Shown here: in pieces, positions 1-12,374 of the stretch
Layout of the letters: each line of letters opens with the position of its first letter
Numbering within the stretch: position 1 is the first letter of the stretch
Origin: Tretioscincus oriximinensis
Taxonomy: Eukaryota > Chordata > Lepidosauria > Squamata > Gymnophthalmidae
Assembly: GCA_022410635.1 (NCBI GenBank)
Contig: JAJVDF010000230.1
Location: 1,747,136-1,811,135 of the forward strand
Direction: 5' to 3'
Length of the DNA: 64,000 nucleotides
Program-made: the position numbers and the translations under genes
The notes under the pieces: generated by a model
What the model was told of the DNA's origin: nothing
Database searches by the model: none
Seen by the model: the letters and a program-made list of their open reading frames with translations, nothing else

Positions 1-3000
1 TTGAAAGAAGTCCACTATTTATAGAATTGAAAAAGAATGAGAGTACAATCACAAAGAAGAAATTCTCCATGTCAAACATATTGGCAGGCTTGGAATGCTA
101 ACTTAATGTCCCAGAAAGGGAGGAGAGAAACAGAAAAGTGAGTCTGACGGAACATGAATGTCCAGGAAGAGAAGATGCTTGGTTGATACGCAGAATATTC
201 CACAATGCAACATTTTGTTGCTGGCCCTAACTCCTCTACTGGCGAGTACTAAATTCAGCTGAAAGTTTAATTCTCTTACACAAAACAACTGCTGTAAATG
301 ACAGCATTATTTCTTCTTTTAACAATATGCCAATGACACTGCCAGTGGCAAGACTGTGGTTCANCCACAACAATCCTTGTAGGATAAAGAACAAAATAAG
401 GATCAGGGTGAGACTGAATCTAAATATAGAGATTTCCATAATGGCACATTTCCATGCCACTTAGGGCAAGCAGTTAGTTTTATCAATTGGTATCAGCTAT
501 AACCTTGCAAGCCCTCTCTATTTCCACAGAAATGTTAAGGAAAGTTTTAGGCAGCACATTTCCTGTTTATGGCAGCTTACCTTTAACTGAGTATCTGGTC
601 CAAGATGGTACTGTAATTTTGGTACCTGACTCCTGAGGTCAGGCAACAGTTTGACNGATGGAATCACAAAGTAATTTCAGCTTCTTACTCCATCTCCCCA
701 CAGCTCTATTTTCTGATACTCTTGTTTTACTTTGAAAGTGTTATGGAAATTGCTTTTTGAACATGTACAGATTCCATATGCGCATCTACAGAATATATGC
801 ATTATGGACTATTATGGGCTGAATTGGTGTTAGGATCACAGAAAGCTATGGATTGTAAGACTGAATGAGTATTTGGATCATAAAAAGTTATGGGAGACAC
901 CTGAAAAGTTACCTTGGAAAGCTACAGAAATAAATCTGGAATTTGAATTTAACTAATGACTGATACAGATCACTCATATGACTAGTAAAGATCACTGCTA
1001 TTATCCGAGCACAGATTCTTAGATCACACAAGACCAAATGCAAACATACAATATGTTTTGGGATTTTTTAGATTTAAAAATGAATAACTACACAACCTTA
1101 AGATAATAAAACTTAATCCTTCCATGATATATCAGAAAATAGTTCAAATATTTTTCATTAACCTACTAACTCTTTCTTAATGTAGTGTCAAAAATGTCTG
1201 CACATTAGTTTGTACTTACATCCTGTGTGTTGCAATGCAACAGAAACATTTTAGGCTCTTAAAACTGCTTGAGAAATTAAATGGTATATTTCTTATAATT
1301 TAATATCTAGAAGTATTTCATTAGCACATCCTTTTTAAAAATATTTTCAACTATTACAGCAGTAGCTTCTCCCCTTTCCTTCTATTCTTGCCAAAGTTTC
1401 TGAATATTTGTTCATTGAATGGCTTTATTTCATTGTGCATGCCACTTTGTGCTATCTGTCAACATAATAAAACAAAGAAACATTTTGAATACATAAATCA
1501 GGATGTATCTTGTTATAGTGCAATGCCAACTAATAGCAGATTAAGTTGTTGACCAATTATTGGTTAACTAACCGAACAATGAAAGATTACAAGCTTTCTG
1601 AATACTACATGAGATTATTGCAAATGCATACAATATTTGAAATTCTAAACATCCATTCTAGAAAAAGTTTGTTTTTTACAATCACAATCCAAACTTTACA
1701 TATAATCTTCAAATACTCTTATTCAGTTAACTTGCTGGTTTGTAGATAAGGCACTAAAAATGTCTAGCACAGTCCACCACTGCTAATCTTCCCCCACAAA
1801 AGGATTACAATTGGATGGCAAACATCTTCCAGTTCTCACCCTCCTGCTTCCAAAGCACAACTCAGAGTGTATCAAATTGATAGTATTCCGTTAAAGGTAA
1901 TACCCTGCCCTTAATATTATGAGGGTACAGATGATTATGATATAAAGATGGATGCCAGCTTGGAGTGTTCCCATAATGAATAAGAAGCCAGCAATGAGAC
2001 CAATCTGTTCTTGTCTGCTGCTCCTCTCTAACATAGCAGAGTGCCTTTAATAGTCAGTTTCAACAAATGTACTGAAGTTTCCTGACTGTTGGATTCAGGA
2101 CTGCTAGCAGTTGAGTCTCTTGGTTCAGCAATAGTTCCTTTGTTTTGCTTTTTTTNAAAAAAAATAAATTAAATTAATTTATAGCCCAACTGATTTCATA
2201 ATTTTTGTCTTTCCTGGAACTCCTCATTATCGGAGTCTGGTGAAATGAGAAGAGCTCTTTTAAAAGGGACAAAAGGATCATTAGGATAAAATACATTAAA
2301 GCCTTGCACTTTTCTAATTACTTTCACTGGGTTAAATGATATTTGAATTTTTTACAGACTAATGACATTGGCTCTTTGGTGCCTTGTACTTTCCACTGCC
2401 TTCATAAAATCTCTAATCCTAGGGCCAAACTATATACAACACTGAAAAGTCTACATGTTGACTTTTAGGGGTAATTTTCTACCACTGCTGATCTTGGAAG
2501 ATTGTTATTCTTTGATCTGTAACATATAGCCATGTCTCTTTCAGATACTGGCACAAATGATTCCCTTTTATAAGCAAGACTTGAAAAAGTCAACTAATTA
2601 AAAATGCTGGCATCTACCATCACTGTTAATCTGTGTAGATAACTAGAACAAGTCAGAAATGCTTGCTTTGGCATCCTATAAACATATTGCTAGCTTGCAG
2701 AGCAACACTGTATATTTATGTATTTAAACAACCCAGACTTGTTTTGCCACTTTGATTATTTTTTGATTAATTATGAACACAAGGAGCTCTGCTTTGCAGA
2801 CCTGGATGAATTTGAAGGCTAAGAACTTCATTAGCTTGACTGTCAGTCAATAGCATCTAAAAACAGATGGAAATTGGAATGCTAAGCTAATGACAAATTG
2901 GCTGCTAATGACAATAAACTTAGCAGATTCACTCTGAATTTTCTTTATATTTATATTTGGCTTAAGATAGTTGTCTGTCACAGCAACCATGGGACTTTTA

Positions 3001-5744
3001 AACCTCTTTTAAGAATAGGATGCTTATCTGCAATTCTTCAGAAATTCCTAAACTAAAGCTCCCAGCATTTCCCTAAAAATACTGGCAATTGGTTGTTATG
3101 GGCTGTAGCTCGGGAACATTTAATAATTAAAAAAAGNTTCCTTGAAAGTCACTGTCTTCCATTCTGAACAACTGGACAAAAAGTTTTTTTTNAAAAAAAT
3201 CTGTTTTTAAATCTGTTTCTAAACATTTTTCCCCTGGTTTTCAATCCAGTTCTTCTGGCCTTGAGGCTTAAATTAACAAATGGTTTGTGAATTTTTCTTA
3301 TCTTTAAGGAATTATCTTATGCAATGCAACAGATAAGCTTTTAAACAGACATGTAATTTCACCTGACAAGTTTATTTCATGTCTAGTAGCCCTGATTTTA
3401 AAACAGATGTACATTTTGTACATACTTATAAAAGATAACTTCATCAGCTCATGCCAACTTTGCCTAAAAGGGGAAAAATAAAGTTTGCTGCCATGTTTAT
3501 GAGATGCCTTCCAACAACCTCTATCCTACAGTTCCTTTTATAATTTCTTCTGTTTAATGTCTGCTGAGGGAATATGTCAGGAATCAATACATAAAGTGCT
3601 AGTAAAACAAAGAGAGCTTAGTCCCATAGACCAATACAGACAAATAAATCTGCCACTGTTACAGTTCATTAATCCTTCAATTTCCTGGACTATTCACCAT
3701 CTCATCTCCCTGTGCAGGCTTTGTTCCTCGCATCAGGACATATTTCTTCTGTGCTTACACCATTCTGTGTTTGTTTTATCTTATAGATTTTGCTCATGAC
3801 AAAGGAGATCCCTATTATCTTCCCAAACCACTCCAAGATGAATAGGTTGTCTTTCACTTTAATTTCAAAATCTATTAAAGTGAAGTGTAAAATGCACAGT
3901 ATGGTCAATAACAAGATGTAAGAATGTTAAGAATAAATAATGTTATCAATATAGGTAGTACTTTTGTCTTGCATTTCCTCTCTTATGTGAAGTATTTTAT
4001 GGAAGAGCCTCTTCCTATTATTCTGAGACTGGTGTGTTTAGCCCACGTATATATTATTATTGAGAATTTGAAATAATAATGCTGTCAGGCACTAAGTTCC
4101 AAATTAGTGGATTGGTACAAGGCAAAACTCAGTTTTGATAATACAAAACAAACTACTTACAATTTACATCAAATTTACACAGGCACTGGCTTTGTTGCTT
4201 TAGAGTAAGAAGAAGTATAGATTAACAGTCACGTAACAGATACCTTATATAACACGGGCCCAACTACAGGCCTTCATGATCAGAGAGGCTGCTTAGAAGG
4301 AGGTGCGTGTAGGAAGGTGTTGCTAAAAGGAATGTTTGCAAAAGAAAAGAAAAGGCAGAGATCTTGGAGCCAGAATGTATCAAAAGAAGGGGCAGTCCCA
4401 AGCCTTTAAACAAAGCAGGAAATAAATGTCTTAAAGGGGATGTATTCCTTATTCTGCTGAAGCCTGCAAAGAGATGCATATTCCAACAATTATGACATTC
4501 AGCAAATCTCAATGAGCCGAACTGCAGTTTTCATATAGTGATTGGTAGGCTGGCAGTATTTCAAACAGTACAGCACTGGGAAAACCGTTCCTACCACTTT
4601 CTGCAGATCAGAGTCAAGGACTCCTAATAATTAACACCTTTATGCTAATATATAATGCTCGAGCTTTCCAGTTGGACCATGAAGCACAACAGAAATGTTC
4701 TTCAAACACAGCAGCAGCTTATAACTGGCAGCAAAGCAGAAGTTTATTAAGCAACCCTTAGAAGAACAATGTCTCCTTTTCCCCAATACATTTTGTGAAA
4801 AGGGGTAAGACACTGAGGACAAGCATTAATGCTTGGGAGGATAGCATTAATAACACTGATATTTTTACAACAAGCTGCAAAACACAAGGGATCACTCCAA
4901 CATTAGCAACAACAGTGGAGTGTGTGTTGAACACTAGATTCAGCAAATAGAACCTAGTGTTGATAGCAAACTAATCCAACTACATCATTAGTTTCTGGCA
5001 CTCCTAGCATGCCTAAAAGTCAGCAGTGAAAGTATGTCAAGTACAGAAAAGGAGTAAATTATCAAGGGAATAAACCAAGTGAAAATATTGAAAAGATAAT
5101 ATACTGTAATTTTCTAGTTATATTATTAGTTGTAAAATGCTCAGTAATCAGATTTCTTTGTGTGCTTTACAGTTGCTGTAAGGTCAACTGAACTTAATTT
5201 TTTGTATTTTTACTATTTATTGAATTTAATAATAATTTAAGAAATCTGAGTACAGCATGTAAGGTAAAAAAAACTTATAGGCAAGTTGATGTTGAAAGAT
5301 TGTGTGATTTGTTAACTTTGCCCCCTAAAAACTATATAACACTTCGCAACTTCAGCTTGCACAATCCCATTCTTTCCCAAATTGCATATTTCATTGACAA
5401 AGACAAAAAAAGGATAGGGACTGAATTTTATAATTACCAAGTGGCTGCTTAAGCCACAAACAGATCACAGTCACAAGACAAGTGTTACATAATGAGAGTG
5501 GGGAGGGATTTCAGATGATGGAAAACACAAGCATGTGCCTTCTGTTAGTAGTTACTTAATGAAAATAAAACCATCATATCGTACTCTTCATAGAAGCTAC
5601 ATTCTAAGTTTAGAGAAGTTATGCAAAAAGCTTGAGCACAACACCATTACAAGAATCATCACCACTATCTTAATAATAAGAGGCAACATGAATATGTGTT
5701 AGATAGAATGTATACAGAACTTAAGAATTGTTACTTCATTTCTA

Positions 5745-5993
5745 GGTGGAGTGGTTGAGGCACAAAAAGACCCAAATGAACACACAGTGCACCGAGAAAA
5801 GATCATGCAAGACTATCCTATGCAGGCCACTGAGTTTGCACTCGGGCAGGAATTATTTGTAANTTTTTTATCTCAATACTGGCAGCATCGCATGACAGAT
5901 TTCTTAAAAACAGACCCAATAGCAGTTTTAGCTATAAACTGTCCTCTTAACGATGATGGATCATATGATAGAGGGCTTAGAATGCTAATATAA
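5745..5993 (+). other. Unidentified coding-like ORF fragment
   Basis: An open frame of about 83 codons runs from a possible splice acceptor (ttcatttctag at 5734-5744) to a TAA. The composition looks coding: it contains KDPNEHTVHREKIMQDYPMQ, then ATEFALGQELF, then SQYWQHRMTDFLKTDP and AINCPLNDDGSYDRG, with few low-complexity runs. There is no upstream ATG in frame, so it would be an exon or a piece of a retrocopy or transposon. It lies antisense to SH3PXD2B inside intron 5. I do not recognise the family and assign no function. Confidence 0.35.
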
Positions 5994-6181
5994 GGGTACA
6001 TAGTAGTTGATACATAGGTTAAGGAAAATAAAGAAAATATAGGTGATCGTAATTAGAGGAAGATTAAAAAACAAAAATTCTGTTGAGGGAAAAACAAACT
6101 TACATAAATACCAGTAATGCAAAACAAGAACAGCTTCTAATCGGTAATTAATACCAATAAAATCAGACACACAGAACTATA

Positions 6182-6254
6182 CTGCTCAAAACAATTAAGG
6201 GAACACTTTAACATAACAGTTTAACACTAAGTGTCCCTTAATTGTTTTGAGCAG
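6182..6254. mobile_element. Tc1/mariner-like MITE, 73 bp
   Basis: A nearly perfect inverted repeat: it starts CTGCTCAAAACAATTAAGG and ends with the complement (..TTGTTTTGAGCAG), with arms of about 28 bp and a short centre. It is flanked by TA on both sides (6180-6181 and 6255-6256), as expected for Tc1/mariner target-site duplication. A second copy with the same ends is nested in a hAT element at 44461-44521. It has no coding capacity and would be mobilised in trans. Confidence 0.85.
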
Positions 6255-6788
6255 TATATAAAAGCTTGGCATGCAAAGTTTGACTCACACACAAAAATTG
6301 GAGGTCACAGTAAACAGAGATGATAAATTACTTTTCTGTCTCCTTACTTTATACATTTGGCAGTATGCAACTTCATGAGTTTTTTGCCAACTTTTTGTGT
6401 TTCTTCCTTTACTATTTAGCTGGAACAAAGCCTTACTTTAAACAAAAAAGACTGACTTAAAAGCAATTCTGAATGATACACCCCAATTCTGAAACAGAAT
6501 TTCAGACAAGTCTACTGTGAACAAAAAAATTCCCACCGAATGGAAGATCAGTAGGAATACAGTATATAGGCCAAAAACTGGTAAACTTTTCAAGATTTAT
6601 TATATGTGCAATATATCACATAAAAATATGTTGTATGTCTGTAGTAACAGAATACTTAAAAACAAGTATTACACACACACACATTTATAACTTATGTAAA
6701 CATTGCAAATATTTATCCAATGAAGACTGTAAAAAAACCACATGGCTAAAAACTCTTTATAAGAAATACTCCTTATAAGAAAATGGTT

Positions 6789-6955
6789 GTAGAGCCAACT
6801 GCTTGGAAGCAGAAGGTTAGTGGTTCAACTCCCAGCCTCTTCCTAGGAAATGGCAAATTGCTTCTGTGTGTTTGTCAAGAAACCAGTCAGTTAACCATCA
6901 GTGACACCCTAAACAGCATCAAAACTTTTGCCTTGCTATAAACAAAATAAATGTT
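6789..6955 (+). repeat. tRNA-derived SINE
   Basis: The sequence starts with a tRNA-like head containing a B-box-like stretch (GGTTCAACTCC near 6822). It continues into a body with GGCAAATTGCTTCTGTGTG and TTTGTCAAGAAACC, the layout of squamate and mammalian tRNA SINEs whose body reads as a cGGCAAACCACTTCTGTG / TTGCCAAGAAAACCC consensus. It is diverged and lacks a clean tail. A relative on the other strand is at 56740-56885. Confidence 0.6.
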
Positions 6956-7054
6956 TATTTCAAGCTCTACTGTAGGATCTTTTTTAAACTGAGTCCCCCT
7001 GAAAAAAAAACAAGTCCTTTCAAAATAAGACCCTGCTGAGCATTTTAAGACTAT

Positions 7055-7590
7055 CCAGCAAAGGAGCTAGCAGCACTTTGAGACTAACTTGAGAAAAGTG
7101 GTTGGCATAAGCTTTCGTAGGCAGGTCTACTTCTTCAGATGCTGAGGGACTAATGCCAGGGTCAGGTATTTATAGGAAAATGTGTATGGGAGAAGACAAA
7201 GCATATGCAACTGTAGGGAGGTGTTGAATAGCAGGTTAGAAAAACAGGTAAATAGCAGGAACTAATCCTCTTGTGTGAAAAAGTGCCTGGGGCAACAAGG
7301 GGCAATGTCTATTAGTGAAGCAATCAAGTACTTAAGAGGTTTCATAAGAATGTATAGTTGGCCTGTTTTTCTAACCTGCTATTCAACACCTCCCTACAGT
7401 TGCATATGCTTTGTCTTCTCCCATACACATTTTCCTATAAATACCTGACCCTAGCATTAGTCCCTCAGCATCTGAAGAAGTAGACCTGTCTACGAAAGCT
7501 TATGCCAACCACTTTTCTCAAGTTAGTCTCAAAGTGCTGCTAGCTCCTTTGCTGGACTTTCTGCTAGACTAACACGGCTATTTCTCTGAA
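7055..7590. mobile_element. Penelope-like fold-back insertion with 13-bp TSD
   Basis: Inverted arms 7055-7248 and 7362-7555 are 194 bp each with only two mismatches, separated by a 113-bp spacer. The right side extends to 7590 with a conserved end (..GACTAACACGGCTATTTCTCTGAA). The insertion is flanked by a perfect 13-bp direct repeat, ATTTTAAGACTAT, at 7042-7054 and 7591-7603. Each arm carries the core CTGAAGA, a 6-bp stem with CT loop, then GAAAGC (7472-7499 on the plus strand). Long TSDs of this size point to retrotransposition rather than a cut-and-paste MITE. Penelope-like elements are known for partial and inverted copies and for hammerhead ribozymes. The family name is inference; the structure is directly visible. 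Confidence 0.8.
7472..7506 (+). ncRNA. Hammerhead-ribozyme-like core
   Basis: The plus strand reads CTGAAGA (7472-7478), one A, a perfect 6-bp stem GTAGAC-CT-GTCTAC, GAAA (7494-7497), GC-TTAT-GC (a 2-bp stem III with a four-base loop), then CA. The hammerhead consensus is CUGANGA, stem II, GAAA, stem III, UH. All core bases on the 5' side match, apart from one extra A before stem II. The base that should be U before the cleaved position is C. The other arm has the mirror copy at about 7105-7138. Activity is not established. Confidence 0.5.
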
Positions 7591-7856
7591 ATTTTAAGAC
7601 TATGTCTTTGTTTGTAATAGCAGTGGATTGGATGCTTCCACCTTTTTGTTTGCTTACCCTTATATTTGATATGTTATATTTACTTATACCCAGACTAAAG
7701 ATTTCATGCAACCTTCAGTGAGGTTTTGGTACTTCAGGGAGAAAAGCTATTAAATATCATGATCGGTTTTGAACAAAAGAGTAATGTTGCTCTTTGGCAT
7801 CCTCCTCTCTCCAGGTGTCTTAAGTGGAGCTCTGCAGACTGCTTGAAACTGACTTA

Positions 7857-8009
<153 letters not shown>

Positions 8010-8282
8010 TTAAAAACAGCTCATACTTTGCTCCAGTCTTTTGTAGTTCAGATTGCTCATTTACAACAGTGTTTCTGGAAGCTTAATCCCCCAATGCTGA
8101 TTTGCTTCTTGACTAAATAAGTAAATCACGATGCTTGTGTAGAGCCAATTGAAAGTTGTAATGAGCTAACTGCAGTACTCCAGGTTTTGTCAGTATCATG
8201 TAAACAGTTCCTTGCACAAATGTTAGGTTTCCCAGACACTCAAAGGAACAATACTAATTTTATGAGATACTGCTTTAGATAG

Positions 8283-9829
8283 TTGAAGGGAAATAATACA
8301 CCCACAAATATATTTATTTCCAACTATATTTCCTCCGATTCCCTTAGGTCCAAGGGTGGCTTAAGGAGTTGGATTCCAAGGACACTGACATCTAGGTTAA
8401 ATGAATTTTTTGCTTCAGTTTTCACTGAAGAAGAAAGAGGGAATTTACCCGCAACAGATTTAGTCTTCTCAGGAAGAACACCAGAGGGATTAAACTGGAT
8501 AGAGATAACAAGNGAGGAGGTCCTTGCTAGTCTTAATAAGCTGAACGTTAATAAATCCCCAGGGCCAGACAGCATTCACCCAAGAATTCTTAAAGAACTC
8601 AAATGTGAAATTGCTGAACTTCTAACCAAAATATTTAATCTTTCCTTATCAGTAGATTGGAGGGTAGCTAACGTAACACCAATATTCAAAAAAAGGATCC
8701 CAGGGTGATCCCGGAAATTATAGACCCATCAGTTTAACATCAGTTCCAGGTAAAATGTTGGAAACCATAATTAAGGACAAAATTACTAAACACATGGAGA
8801 AGCACACATTGCTGAATGAAACTCAGAATGGCTTCTGCAAAGGTAAATCATGTCTTACTAACTTGTTAGAGTTCTTTGAGAGTGTTAACAAACATGTAGG
8901 TAAAGGGGATCCAGTTGATATTGTCTATCTAGATTTTCAGAAGGCTTTTNATAAAGTCCCTCATCAAAGGCTTCTAAAAAAGTACCACACTCATGGCATA
9001 AGAGGACAGACTTTGTCCTGGATTGGAAANTGGCTAAAAGATAGAAAACAGAGGGTAGTAATAAATGGACAGTTCTCTGAGTGGAAAGAAGTAAGAAGTG
9101 GGGTACCCAGGCATCTATACTGGGACCTTTGCTTTTCAAGATATATATATAAACGATCTGGATGCCAAGGTAAATAGTGAAGTAGTGAAGATGACACTAA
9201 ACTTTTCAGGGTAGTGAAAACTGAAAATGATTGTAAGGCACTCCAGAGTGATCTATTGAAATTGGGTGAGTGGACATCAAAGTGGCAAATGCACTTCAGT
9301 TTAATCAAGTGCAAGGTCATGCACTTTGGGGTAAAGAACCCCAACTACTCCTACCACCTAATGGGAACCAAGTTTTCTGTAACCAAGCAAGAAATGGATC
9401 TTGGAGTGTTGGTGGACAATTCAATGAAAATGTATCATGGAACTATATTGTGGAACTACAGACGGTGCAGAAAAGGGCAACAAAAATGATCAAGGGTCTG
9501 AAGCACCTCCCTTATGAAGTCAGGCTGCAATGTCTGGGTCTCTTTAGCCTCGAAAGGCAATGTTTGAGAGGTGATCTGATTGAAGCGTACAAAATCATGC
9601 ATGGGATGGACAGGGTGAATAGAGAAAAAATATTTTCTCTATTACACAACACAAGGACCAGAGGGCACTCCTTAAAAGTGATGGGTAGAAAAGTGAGAAC
9701 AGACAAAGGAAAGTATTTTTTCACCCAGAGGGTCATCACCCTGTGGAATTTACTTCATGAAGAGGTAGTGGTAGCTAACAGCTTGGATAGTTTCAAGACA
9801 GGACTAGACAAGGGTATAAATGGGTACTA
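8283..9829 (+). pseudogene. CR1 ORF2 (reverse transcriptase) remnant
   Basis: The coding remnant is non-functional. The endonuclease half is absent, several residues are missing between NLSL and DWRVANV, and the frame changes near 8700, near 9110 and near 9180, where the FADD catalytic box has decayed to EDDTKLF. A further internal deletion near 9435 joins DNSMKM to VELQTVQKR. N bases fall at 8513, 8950 and 9030. The C-terminal end (KGINGY then stop at 9827-9829) is intact. Confidence 0.88.
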
Positions 9830-10038
9830 GGATGGATGTCTGGATGTTGCCTCTGGGATGGAGCAACAGGCAGGACTCTTGAAATACAATTTGCAGGGAG
9901 TCATGAACAAGTGCACATTTTGCTTTCCCCTGTTCGGATTGCCCAGGTGCATCTGGTGGGCCTCTGTGTGAGACAGAATGCTGGACTAGATGGGCTGTGG
10001 CCTGATCCAGTATGGCTCTTCTTATGTTCTTATGTTTA
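8283..10038 (+). mobile_element. CR1 LINE, 5'-truncated copy
   Basis: The copy covers part of ORF2 through to the 3' end. Reverse-transcriptase landmarks appear in order: KSPGPDSIHPRILKEL (near 8554), DWRVANVTPIFKK (8656), a LNETQNGFCKGKSC block (8812), VDIVYLDFQKAF (8913), VINGQFSEWKEVRSGVP (9060), MDLGVLVDNS (9393), then VQKRATKMIKGL and LFSLERQCLRGDL (9463-9570). The 3' end reads CTGGACTAGATGGGCTGTGG.. and closes with tandem TTCTTATG, typical of the CR1 clade in reptiles. It lies antisense to SH3PXD2B. Confidence 0.92.
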
Positions 10039-10353
10039 GGAAAGGAAGTCCTGGCCTAGAATACAGTATTGGGCAAGAATGCTTCTCAGAGGCAAAAGAT
10101 AAGACAGTAATTGGAAGAACTAAACAACCTTTTCCTATAAACACAGTTTTCCTTAAAGCTGTTTTCAGGAAAAAATGTGCCACAGACTTTGCCATTTAAT
10201 TGCCTAGGCAATTGACACAGGACAGAAACATACCTAAGGGAATTTTGATGCCCCTGTGCCAATAGGAAACGTTGGATTCAGAAACTCACTGAATCAAATG
10301 TTCTAGCCCCCAAAGCACAATACAGGTACATATATATAAGTTAATATATATAT

Positions 10354-10476
10354 TATAGTAAAATGAGGTTTTGCATGGGTGGGCCTGTGTTCTATATATT
10401 GGGGAATGAAATAAGAAACTTATATGGTCTCTCTTAGAACACAGGCCTCATCCATGTAAAACCTAATTCCACTATA
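10354..10476. mobile_element. Fold-back MITE, 123 bp
   Basis: The two arms, 10354-10393 and 10436-10476, are about 40 bp each and complementary with a few mismatches. They share the core AGGTTTTRCATGGRTG and end in GGCCTGTGTTCT. The 42-bp loop is AT-rich. The ends read TATAGT..ACTATA, compatible with a TA target site and thus a Tc1/mariner-type origin. There is no coding content and I do not know the family name. Confidence 0.65.
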
Positions 10477-12006
10477 ATTTGGAATTAATTCTTTGCCTCT
10501 CAAGGAATAACTCTTGTTGTCTGTCTAATCCCCTTTTCAACAGAAGATAACTAGTCCATAGCTTCCTCATCCTTGAATACATACTGAACACGGTTTAATT
10601 ACCCTGTGTGTATCTTAATGTTTACTAAATCACCACAGCAAAGAACTTTTGTGTTTGTATCAGAAATATCATTTTTCTCCATTTTTCTTCTCTCCATTTT
10701 TCTCCATTTCTATTTTTTATAACGTGCATGATTTAACATACTTCAATCAGATCATTTCTTAAACAGTATGGACTGCTTTATTTTGAAATACCCGTGCTTT
10801 GTTCCAAAAAATACAACTGAAACGGAATAAATATATGATGTCTGAAAATACCTAGATGTTACAGCCTGGTTTTGTAAGGGAAGTATTCTAGCTGTCTTCG
10901 GCACTTTTTGCAGTTTCACATTATCCTTTCTAAGATGTGGCAACTAGCATTTTACTAACTATTACAAAACCAAGAAAAGTATAAAATGCACAACCAATAC
11001 AAGATCCATGTATCCTCCTTCTTTCCCAGGAAACTAGAGGAGCAAATGCTGTTTATGCAGCTTGTGAAGAGGATGTGGTTACCATTAATTCTTGTAACGC
11101 TCAGCATTTCCTATATATCCACAAACCACAGTAATTTCCATTATTTTTGTTTTTTTGTTTTTGCTTATAATGGCAATTTCCTGGTTTTGCATCAGAGAAG
11201 CTTCTTTAAAGGAGGGAAATGGGATGCCTATGCCCAAATCATGGTTGTATAATCTCCCCTTTATTCACTCTGTTTAGGAAATGCACAGTTGAGTACTAGA
11301 AGCTGGAAGAGGAAGCAGAATATAATACAGTCTTTTTAATTTAGTTATTTCCAAAATAAATGCTGAAGTCATTACTATCAAAAGTATAATGAAGGGAATT
11401 TTAACTCAAAGTTTGACAGGGACACCAGTAAAATTTCTTACATTTGCGCAGATATGCATGGTACCAATATTATTTAGCTTATCTTTATCCTTCACATTTT
11501 TCCTTTCTAAATAAAACATTCCAAAAATGTTATATACAAAGACATTTACCAGTCATTAAAAAGACAAACTATAGAGTAAATCAAAGTCAAAAATCAGAAC
11601 TACACTAACTCATCCTCTCTTGAAAGGGCAACTGAGCTCTGCAGTTGAAGCACCTATGATTCTTCAGCACCAGGAAATGCAGCATATATCTCAGCACATC
11701 TGCACTGCTGATCAGAAACAAAACTGGCCATTATGCATATGTAAAGGCTGGTGAGCAACATTTTTGGATATTTTCCAAAGGTGAAATACTAAAATGTGTG
11801 CATCCCAGCAGTGGGAAATTGAGAACTTTTTCTATGCAACTGCCGTATGTCTGGATTTTGAGCAATTACTCCAAAGTTACTGGACTCCAGACTTTTCACC
11901 GCTTTCTGTGAAAACAGCAGCCCATCTTGATGAAGCTGAATAGATCTAAATCTTACCAGTGTCTGAGAAGTACATGTTCACTGCTTAGAATCTCATACTG
12001 GAAAAT

Positions 12007-12026
12007 GGGGGGGCGGGGGGGGCGGG
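12007..12026 (+). other. G-run, possible quadruplex
   Basis: Three G runs (about 7, 8 and 3) are separated by single C bases on the plus strand, in otherwise AT-rich intron. This would allow a G-quadruplex on the strand opposite to the SH3PXD2B transcript, and a C-rich tract in the pre-mRNA. It may also be length-polymorphic. Confidence 0.4.
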
Positions 12027-12182
12027 ATACAAATGTAGACGAATGAATGCTTAGTCAAATATAATAATATAGTGATAATATTAGACTTACAAGGTTTTAC
12101 TTACACTACCGTGCACAGAAATGAAATATAAACTATATTATATCTTACTTAACACCATAGCTATAAAGAAAATATAACTTAC

Positions 12183-12259
12183 CTTACAGTATTCATCAAT
12201 AGGAATAAGACGTTTGATAGCAACATCCCGAATATGACTGCGACGAAAAAGTATCTTTC
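12183..12259 (-). CDS. SH3PXD2B: SH3PXD2B exon 4 (PX domain core)
   Basis: This minus-strand exon of 77 bp supplies GA, which completes a Gly codon begun in exon 3, then 25 codons: [12 protein letters not shown] followed by [13 protein letters not shown]. The basic [14 protein letters not shown] stretch belongs to the phosphoinositide-binding face of the Tks-family PX domain. The acceptor is cttttgttttag|GA and the donor is AAG|GTAAGTTATA. The segment IPIDEYCK distinguishes Tks4 from Tks5, which as I recall reads KPIDEYCR here. No stop or frameshift is present. The exon lies 4,233 bp upstream of exon 5 in transcription order, and a fold-back repeat is inserted about 115 bp beyond its acceptor. 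Confidence 0.96.
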
Positions 12260-12374
12260 CTAAAACAAAAGATATGAATTTGAAGTTGGTTATTTGGATA
12301 TTCATCACTGAGCTCCCAATCAGGAATTTATACACTGTATAAGAAGAAGCTATTACAAAAACTAAATTTGAAAA

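Noticed and set aside
1..5700. Search for SH3PXD2B exon 6 and for tRNA or miRNA genes
   Set aside because: No segment on the minus strand matches the expected linker and SH3 start, and no convincing tRNA cloverleaf or long conserved hairpin was found by eye.
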